Shown here piece by piece: positions 1 to 10,100 of a DNA stretch of 64,000 nt. Both the position numbers and the translations under genes were made by a program. The notes beneath the pieces were generated by a model. That model made no database searches. It was not told the origin of the DNA and saw only the letters and a list, made by a program, of their open reading frames with translations. Each line of letters starts with the position of its first letter. Position 1 is the first letter of the stretch. The stretch covers positions 19,445,328-19,509,327 of the forward strand of contig NC_039480.1 of NCBI RefSeq assembly GCF_003590095.1. Reading direction: 5' to 3'. Source of the stretch: Trichoplusia ni (lineage: Eukaryota > Arthropoda > Insecta > Lepidoptera > Noctuidae).

Positions 1-722
1 TGTACGGAGCGACGTAGTTTACCTACATATCTACCGTCGCGGAATGTACATTATATACCATCTTGCACTATGTACTGCGGATACAACAATATAAGCGGTG
101 TCTGTGTGCGTGCCAGCGTAATGAGCGTTTCTATGTGCTAAGAAACAGTAAAAAGTATGGCGCGAACGGCCGAGCGGCAACGTCGCGTGCGTTCCGAGGC
201 CTTGCCGCGGTGAAAACAATAGTCTTTTATTATTTATTTTTTCTTGAATAAATTATTTTTATATATGATAATTCCACGCCGATGTATAAAATATCGATAA
301 TTAGCCTCATTATAACAATAGTGGCCTGTATTCCGGCGTTATCAGCGAAACGATCGCCATAGTACGCGGCCGAGCCTATGCAGTCTGTTATGAAATTGAA
401 TACACACATTCTTCGTATAAAAATCGATACATGCCGCGTCAACCGGAACTGGATATCATGTTTTCGAACTAACTATTCGAATACGCATTCCGTAACTTAA
501 AAATCAATATAATATCAATGATAAAAAAAACAAACAAAGCCAACTAAAATAGCCGGTGGGATGAAAAAAAAATAGTAACCGATGTTGACCTTTTCGAACG
601 CGTCTCGCTAGTACCACGGCCAGCTGACGCGACGTTGCCGCTCCGCCGCCCGTGCCGCGATCATTTCGTGCTTATCGCCTTTAACTCTTAGCGTTTAGGC
701 ACACATTCGCTTAGCAACGTCG
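1..722. other. non-coding region upstream of Chip
   Basis: No convincing coding exon is visible. Two GC-rich patches (about 160-215 and 600-665) lie in otherwise AT-rich DNA and have no long open frame with recognisable protein. The 600-665 patch is just upstream of the candidate Chip core promoter and could be proximal regulatory DNA; this is inference from position only. Confidence 0.4.
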
Positions 723-724
723 AG

Positions 725-797
725 TATATAAAGGATTTAGGACGTTCCACGGTACTATGACACTTCCCGCGCGCAAAATTCGAAATGCTTTATCAGT
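725..797 (+). promoter_or_regulatory. candidate Chip core promoter (TATA box and downstream TCAGT)
   Basis: TATATAAA lies at 725-732 and an arthropod-type initiator TCAGT at 793-797. Their spacing (about 70 bp) is too long for one canonical TATA-Inr pair, so one of them may be unused. The initiator would give a leader of about 380 nt before the Chip ATG at 1176. No transcript evidence is available. Confidence 0.25.
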
Positions 798-1175
798 CGC
801 TCACCGTGATGCGCGCCGCGTACAATTCTCAAGTTCTTACATCGAATATAGTATTTTTTTAAACCATTCCAGATGTGAATTTTAGTGTTTTTTTTTTTAC
901 AAACAAACGTGTTACAAAAACCAAAGTGCCCAAAGTTTAACTATAGTGTGTATTTAAAAAAAAAACTATTTATTACTAAATTATTTATAGTAAATATTAA
1001 AAATATATAGGTATTTATCTGCTTTTATAGTGCAGAAAAAACGATACTAAAAATAAAAAACAGTGTATAACAAAAATAAGTGAAAAAAACCAATCTCAGT
1101 GCATCGAAAGTACCAGGCGCTTAGAGACAATAAGAGCTTCATACGCGACGATGGCGCGGTGACAAAGTGGCCTAC

Positions 1176-4100
1176 ATGCCGGTGGCGCTGGGCTCGCTCG
1201 GCGGCGAGGGCGAGTACCGCGAGTACCACCATCTCTCGCCGCACCACCCCACGCACATCCAGTACCATGAGTACGCGCCGCCGCCGCCGCCGCCGATGTA
1301 CCACCCGATACCGGACCCCTATTTTAGGTAACTGGTCAACTCCTTCTCGTTATGATAGCCTAGTACATTTTTGTATCGCGTTAAAAAGTGACGACTTATG
1401 CAATATTTTTGGGATATTTTTAGAAACGGTTATGGGGGCATTGTACCAATTTCCGTTTTAAAAAAAGACAAAATTTTGACGGTAATAGCCCAAAATTGAG
1501 CAAACAATATAGTTTTAACAACTAAAGTAAGAGAACCTTCAATAAATGTACTAAAACGAAAGTACCGAGTCAAAGTTTATGAATTGTGTACAAGACCAAA
1601 AGATGAAAAAGAATTTGTTTATACAGTCCGAAATTCTAAAGTAAGTAACCTAAAAGAAAAACATCAAAATACAGACAAATTGAAAACCTCTCCCCTTTTG
1701 AAGACAGTTAATTATAAGTCGGTCAAGTGCAATTCGGACTAACTACACACAGTTTCGTAAATAGGAAAGAGAAAAAGAAATTTTCAAAAGAACTGATCAC
1801 CTATCGAATTTATGACCGCACCGATGTTCAATCGTTGCTTTACCTCGATTTCAAATTGTTATACCTGTTGTTTTAGCGGCTACAGAAATACATCATCTTT
1901 AACAATTTCAACTGACTAGTTATTACTGATCATATGATTTAACCTAGTAACAGACGGACTGACAACGGAGCCTAAGCAATAGTGTTTTCCATTTTTTCTT
2001 CTTTATCCTTTGGCTAGAAAACCCTTAAACGGATATTTTTCCATGACTGCCGACAGCTAAGCGAACGGAAGCTCTGGCAAAAAAGACTGTCGTTAGAGTC
2101 TCTGGTACTTTTCAAATTCTTAAGTGGGAATATGGTACTTTAAGAGGAACCCCCATTATGTCAGGAAACCTCGCTCATCCTAAGCTTTAGTCTAATCCCT
2201 CGCTCTATCCATTCTCAGATTTAAATTTCAGTCTAAACTCTCGCCCTATCCATTCTCAGAATCACAAATTTGTCACGCATCCACGACCTGACCTCGTCAA
2301 GCGTAGCTTAACCTCAATTTATCACTGCCGCTTGTACTTCAACGTCATCTTTATCATTTATTTACGTTATTCTTCCTTCCTTTTAAATTACTTTCTTGAT
2401 TAGAGTTTGAGATTTTGCGCTCTTATCACATTTTCGGTTTTATCTTAAAGTTAACATTGATATCTTTTTAACGCATAAGATGGTACTATAAGATAAATAG
2501 ATAAGTTTGCGTGTTATAATTTCTGTCCATTTTCCATTTCTAAGGGAAAAACTTGTTAAGAGCGAGATTTGCGATAATTCGGGGTTCTGTACTAATTGGT
2601 CAAAGGAAAACAGACATTCAAAAATCAAATCGGACAAGCGCGTGTAAGACTCGGTTCCTTCATCACCATCCTAGCATTTTCCCAACTATGTTGGGGTCGG
2701 CTTCCAGTCTAACCGGATTCAGCTAAGTACCAGTGTTTTACAAGGAGCGACTGCCTATCTGACCTCCTCAACCTAATTACCTGGGCAACACGATACCCTT
2801 AGTTAGACTGGTTGACAGACTTTCAATCTTATGACTACCTGTAACAACTTTCAAAAGATGCTTTTCGAAACCCAGAGGAACTCTTATTGACATAAATGGT
2901 CCCATCCACGGACTGATCAGGATCCGGCTGTTATTCATGCATCTTTGGCAAAGATGGTCACCCATCCAATTAAAAAAAATAAAGAACCAATTCGAGCTTA
3001 GATACTATTTCTAATTGTTGTTATAACGGCAACACCTGTCAAAACAACTGTCACAGCTATCACGAGATACAGCCTGGGCCCCAATTCTGCTACTTACAAT
3101 GGCCGATGAATGAATGAAAATTGTCTTTAAATTACACTTTCGTATTCTCCTAAGCATTTTTCCTACACAATAATTCAGTACGGGATGGTACACTCAAGAT
3201 ATCTTCGATTATTGTGTTAGGAATAATTTCAATTGCCATTTATTCATCGGCCGTTGTAAATAGCAGAATCGGGGCCCTGATTACATACAACGAGACCTTA
3301 GTAATATGGTTTCCATATTTTTTCCTTCTAGTCCTAGCACATCCAATGGTAAAAAGATGGTATGTCACTTACTATTAGGTAAAGTTACCCATCAACAAAT
3401 TATTTTTTTCTAATATCGCTTATCACAAAAAGTCACTTTCACTTTTAGAAAAGCCAGTCCTATATATAAGAAATTTTCTATAACATTGTCGACGCCTTAA
3501 TTAGCTAAGCACCAGGTAACCATGACTAACAAAGAGTAAGCATTTACCTCCAATTTACTGTAAAACAGGATGTTACGTACACACCGACAATTGTTCTACA
3601 AGAATGCATAATTCTTGTTAAGGCTTGCAACGAGATAAATCATCTTCACTTGTATAAGTTAACACCATGTTCAAGTAACATTTCATATTAAAAACAATAC
3701 GTAAGTTAAGGTTCTTTTGAGGATTTATTGATAACCTTGACGGGAGATTGACAGTGTTTTACAAGGAGCGACTGCCTATCTGACCTCCTCAATCCAGTAA
3801 CCAGGGTAACACGGTACCCATTAGTTGGACTGGTTGTCAGACTTTCTAGCTTCTGACTACCTGTAACAACTTTAAAAGATGTGTAAATAACAGCCGAGAT
3901 CTACAATTTAACATGCTTTTCGATACCCAGAGGAACTCTTAATGACATAGATGGTCCCATCCACGGACTGACCAGGATCCGGCTGTTATTCATGCATCTT
4001 TGACAGTCGCTACAGGTACTCAGAAGCTAGAAAGTCAGATAACCAGTCTAACTAAGACGTATCGTGTTACCTAGGTTGAGGTCAGATAGGCAGTGGTTCC

Positions 4101-7100
4101 TTGTAAAACACTGTTTGTATGGAAGCCGACACCAACATGGTTGGGAAAAGGGATCATTTTATAAAGATAATAAATCTAGTACCTCTAAAAATCTGGATAA
4201 CACAGCTAGGTATTCAGACTACAGTGTCAATTCAGCCAGCCGTGTCGAGAGCTTGTAAAATCAATCGTAAACTCCTTAGTGTGGTTTTTTATGTGCCGTT
4301 GTTCTTTAAAGAGGTCAAACTCGGTCCATAATGTGATTGGAGAAGACTAAAGACGATTTACAAGGACTTGTCATGCTATGCTGTGTAAAAAATACGGTAT
4401 ATGCTATTTGGAATTGCAATGTTGAAGATTCTCTACGAATCGGCTAAAAAAAAATTATAAAAGTAACAATTTTCATTATATTTATCGACAGTGGTCCTTA
4501 AACTTAGAAGAAGCTTGTATCTTGGGGGCCTGAAAGTTTTTCTATGGGCTTAATAATGTTGCTTAAAATCGGAATATTGGTCACCCATCCACTTACGGTC
4601 GTTTGAAGTATGTATAATCTGTGAATTTGAACTGTCTAGTCTAGCCATCACGGTTTGTAAGATACCGCCTGATGATAGAGTAAGTTTAGTCAGTCAGTAA
4701 GTTTTACCGTTTGAGTCCATAATCCGAAAAATACGACTCAAAATTATGCTGTTATATTAATAAGAAAGGCTGGTGTCATAGTTTTCTGTAAATATCGCGG
4801 AAAACAAAAATCTGAAATTTTTTCAAGGGTGTGTTATGGGTATGGGTATGACGGCTCCCCATACAAGTGGGATGGTAGATAATCCCTAGTAGATTTTGGA
4901 TCAAAGTTCGCAAAAATTCCCAATATTTATCTCAATGGTAAATCGAAAAAAATGTCAAATTTAACGAGTAAGATTTGATAATAGACAAAGGTACAGGTAA
5001 AAATGGTGAATGACAACAAATACTTGTAAAAAACATGTTTTTAGTCCTTCTTAAACATACAATACACCCTTAAAGTTACACAAACCTCAAAGAAAACTAC
5101 GCAATCACTCTGAAACCATACAAATACAATTGCTTTCCCAATTCGTCCATGACGTAAGTCTTCCCATGACGTCAGAGCTACGTCATCATTTGATAAACTA
5201 GATAAAACACACATCGTGTGATTGTAACACTATTATAGACAATTCCTAGAACCATGAAAGCTTATTGCCTCGACTACAAGTAATATTATTAAATGATGCA
5301 TCGGTTTACTCACGCGTATTTATCGGGAATGCCCGACTAGTTTCGGACCCAACCGGAGTCCTTAATCATCTCGGTGGGGTCGCAAGTCAAACTAGTCGCG
5401 AGTCGGGCACTCCCAATAAATATGCGTCAGTAAACCGTTGCATCATTTAATAATGAATCAGTCTTACGATAGTTACTAAAAAAAATTAAGAAATATTATG
5501 TCAAGTCTGTAGGCGGGATAGCACGACACGGCGTCTCTCTTCCCCACCTGCAATAAAAACACCTATTTTTTTAATAGGGACATATAATTGTGTTTTACCT
5601 AATTATGTCACATTTATGCTGTGTTTTTGGGCGTCAAATTATCCTTTTTTAGTATCAACTATTATTATTATTATATTAACATTTCTTTTCACGACAACCA
5701 ATTGAATGGTTGCAGTCATTCTGACCGCGGCAACCACTTGTCCATTATTTATGTCTGTAGTAAAACTGTTATTGTTCTACCTAGAACCCTAAGAAGAAAT
5801 TGTGTTTAGTGACATAAAATTAAAACTTCTTGAGCTAATCGATGCATGCATGCCTACCATGCGGGCTAGCAAAGCCTTTTCCCGATTTTCTGATAATTTC
5901 GGCAAAGGTCCAGTCCAAGAAATGATCTGCATATGTGTTTGTACACTGCCCTTGTGTAGTAACACTAAACCAACAACTACTCTTTTAAATCAGATTCTCC
6001 TATTATACATTATGCCTTGTGTTTGAAAATTGTAACTAATGATATGTTTTCTGTATTTTCCAGGCGGCACGCTCCATATTTTGGACAACCAGACTACAGA
6101 GTTTACGAGCTCAACAAACGGTTACAACAGAGAACAGAGGTTAGTATTATTATCATTACACTACTACTGTTTATTATAACCTAGTATAGAATTGACAGTC
6201 TAACAACACGTCTTAAAGTTATAATGCTATGATTCTAGAAGCGTTACAGAGCAATACACGGCTTAGGGTGCGTTTCCTTCACAAATGTGCGATGGAAATG
6301 TGTCGTGCGAGGATGTCCGCTGAGCCGTTTCCACCAGAGCTGTGCTGACCGAGCCGATTTAAATGAAGCGGTTCTATTGGTTCTTTACAAACACATCCCT
6401 CGCTATGCAACCTCGCACATCTCTGGCTAAAGCGCAGCCTTAAAACGGCATCTCTTTCTCTCACCCGATGTGGCGCGGGCTCTATACAAGCGCACGACAA
6501 GCATTTGTGTAGTCTACGAATGCTTCTTGCAAATCTAGGTGTAATTTTGCATGTGATTTGAAAGCCCCCGACATAAGATAAAATTCGCTAGCGCGGAAGT
6601 TATTTTTAAAGAAGTTTAATTAGAGAAGTCTAAAAAGCATTCCAGCTGATTTAAAAACTTCCTTTATTTCAAATCTGTTAAAAATACACTTGCACGTAAC
6701 CTCGACCTTCAAAAGGTCAGACTGTCTCGGTAACATAGTATTTTAAAGTACTAAAGTGACTTTCGTCCTGAAAGATGCATGAAGCGTGCAAGAGGGCCTG
6801 AATCATTGAGTATCGGTCAGCTCGGCTGGTGTATTGTTTTCTGATATAATGTTTATATACGTAAGTGTAAGGAATATGACAGCATTGGGTTAAAAAAGGG
6901 TTTTAGTTGGAAAGATAGTAAATTTTTCAAACAAATGTACAAGTTATCTTGACTTAGCCTAAAAAATACAATTTGTCTAAGATAAACTGGTTTAAAGTTT
7001 AGGAGAGAGCTCGTGACGTACTGACTGCGCGAACATCTTGAAAATTAATACTGTAACGTATTAATTATAAAACGGTTTACTCACGCGTATCCATGGGGAT

Positions 7101-10100
7101 CGCCCGACTAGTTTCAGACCCAGCCGAATATAATAAACTACATCTTCTCATATATGAGTACTCCGTTACAAAGACCAACGTAGTTTGTAACGTCATGGAA
7201 GGGAACTACGTCGTAGCACTGTTCTAAGTTAGTTAACTTCGTTTTAAAGTTAATTACAACGCAGTAAGCCTACTGCGTCGTGTAATTGTCAGACCTACCG
7301 AATATGTACGCAAAATTTCATAAGAATCGGTCAAGCAGTTTCAAATTAGTAGTAGAAGAGACACGAAAATTTTACACATAAAGTAGACGATTAATATATT
7401 ATACATTGAAACGTTTCAGGACTCTGACAACCTGTGGTGGGATGCGTTCGCGACAGAATTCTTCGAGGACGACGCCACGCTCACACTCACATTCTGTTTA
7501 GAAGATGGACCCAAGAGATATAGTAAGTACTAGCTGTTGCCCGCGACTTCGTCCGCGTGGTTAGAAGATATAAGTTATGATTTATACCTGCCCTGTTTTT
7601 TCCACATTTTCCATTGTATCTTCGCTCCTATTAGTCGCAGCGTGATGATATATAGCCTAAAACCTTCCTCGATGAATGGTCTATTCAATACAAAAATAAT
7701 TTTTCAATTTGAATCAGTAGTTCCTGAGATTAGCGCGTTCAAACAAACTCTTCAGCTTTATATATTAGTATATAGATATGTCGATACAACATGTGTATTT
7801 AGTTTGTAGCAATACTTGCAGCATATCCAGTAGTTAGTAAAAAAATAAATGACTCGATTTGTTAAAGACGACCTCCTTGGTCGAGTGGCGTACTCACCGG
7901 TTTAAAGGTGTCGCTAGCTCTAAGGTCCCGGGTTCGATCCCCGGTCTCGGGTCTGGGTGTTTGTGGTTCCTTCGTTGTATCTGAATTGCATAAAACAAGT
8001 GCTTTAGCAACTTACTTTGGGTTCAGAACAATATATTTGATGTTTTCCGTATTTATTTATATTTATTTATCATGGAGTCGATCGTTATAGGGTATTTGCC
8101 AAAAAAAAAAAACTGTTAAGTCCGTCAAACAGCTTTACAAAAATATTGGATACTTATTTTCTATCTCGTAAACAAAAAATAAAGACGATACAGTGATTTA
8201 AAATCTCGTGTGATGTCACTTACAATTATGCTCTCTACTAGCAGGTGATGTTGTAGCCCCCACTACGTAACTTGAATGTTTTTTGTCTTCTTTACTTTTT
8301 GAGGATAAATTTTGTTACACAGATAGTCCATAACCCGATTTTATAGTTCCAGTTCCATCACTTTCGATTTGTACCATAGGAACTACAGAAATACTATAGA
8401 AAATTAATAATTCTGTATTTAATATATTCCATTTAACTTTCCAGCGATAGGCAGGACGTTGATCCCCCGCTACTTTCGTAGCATATACGAGGGCGGCGTC
8501 TCAGAGTTGTACTACACGATGCGCCAGCCCAAGGAGTCCTTCCACAACACCAGCATAACCCTGGACTGCGACCACTGTACCATGGTCACGCACCATGGGA
8601 AACCTATGTTCACTAAGGTATATCATCATCATCGTCCTAGCCTTTTCCCAACTGTGTTGGGGTCGGCTTCCAGTCTAACGGGTTTCAGCCAAGTACCATT
8701 GTTTTACAAGGAGCGACTGCCTATCTGACCTCCTCAACCCAGTTACAGGCAACACGATACTTATTTAGACTGGTTGTCAGTCTTTTCTAGCTTCTGACTA
8801 CTTGTAACGACTGTCAAAGATGTAAGAATAACAGCCGGGACCCACAATTTAATGTTCCTTCCGAAACATGGAGGGATTCGTTAAGCAACGATGGTCTCCC
8901 ATCTACGGGCCAACCGCGTTAACAAAATTAGTTGTGGAACCTCTGTTTTGCACGAATAGCTAAGTAGTAATGACTGTCGTTGAGTTGATCACGATAACCA
9001 CTTGTAGAGTGTGTTGCTTACTGCGTGGTATAGGTTATCACGGTAAAATTGCTGTGTGAGATGTCTTTTGAGGTTCGATCCTCATGTACGTTTGAATAAT
9101 TATTGCTGTGGTTTATTTGAGCTCGGCAACCATAACTGTACTGAGTTGGTAGTCTATTAGATCGCGGCAACCACTTGTAAAGTGTATTGCTTACTGAGTG
9201 GTTTAGGTTATTACGGTAAAATCGCTGTGTAAGTTGTCCTTTGGGGTTCGATCCTCATGTCCGTTTGAATAATGATTGCTGTGGTTTATTTGAGCTCGGC
9301 AACCACAGTTGTACTGAGTTGGTAGTCGATTTGATCGCGGCAACCAGTTGTTGACACACGTACGTTGCGGCAGGTGTGCACGGAGGGCCGCCTGATCCTG
9401 GAGTTCACGTTCGACGACCTCATGCGCATCAAGTCCTGGCACCTCGCCGTGCGCGCCCACCGCGAGCTCATCCCGCGCGCCGCCGTGCTCCCGCCCGACC
9501 ACGCCGCGCTCGACCAGCTCGCCAAGAACATCACGCGCCAGGGCATCACCAACTCCACGCTCAACTACCTCAGGGTAACCCACTCCTACCTCTATATGCC
9601 CCATAGCACCGCGTCCTCCCGCCCGACCACGCCGCGCTCGACCAGCTCGCCAAGAACATCACGCGCCAGGGCATCACCAACTCCACGCTCAACTACCTCA
9701 GGGTAACCCACTCCTACCTCTATATGCCCCATAGCACCGCGTCCTCCCGCCCGACCACGCCGCGCTCGACCAGCTCGCCAAGAACATCACGCGCCAGGGC
9801 ATCACCAACTCCACGCTCAACTACCTCAGGGTAACCCACTCCTACCTCTATATGCCCCATAGCACCGCGTCCTCCCGCCCGACCACATAAACAGCTGGTC
9901 AGCGTTAGTGCCTCTGCTGTTCCCCTCGGGAAACGCGAGCAACCACGGGGGGACCTGCGGCGAGGCTGCTGTGGAGCCCCACACGAGGCTGCGGGCTGCG
10001 CGGCCTCACACTCCGCTGTACGTATCTCGCCCACACCTCAGCAGCGCGCGCAGGACAGCGCCCACAGTGCAGGACGCGCCGGGACTGCAGCTGCTGGAGT

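Larger units (their letters stand above)
1328..6063 (+). other. Chip intron 1
   Basis: A 4.7-kb AT-rich intron between coding exons 1 and 2. It contains several interspersed repeats (2661-2970, 3073-3281, 3751-4153, 5276-5458), listed separately. Nothing else in it reads as coding. Confidence 0.8.

Noticed and set aside
1099..1461. 120-aa ORF overlapping Chip exon 1
   Set aside because: Starts at GTG, runs in another frame of the GC-rich exon and past the donor; the Chip frame explains the sequence.
9365..9706. 113-aa ORF through Chip exon 5 into the array
   Set aside because: Real exon 5 frame extended through the donor into repeated DNA; its C-terminal half is frame-shifted exon copy.
9203..10034. 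ORFs on the - strand around exon 5
   Set aside because: Complement of GC-rich exon 5 and its duplicated copies; no family match.
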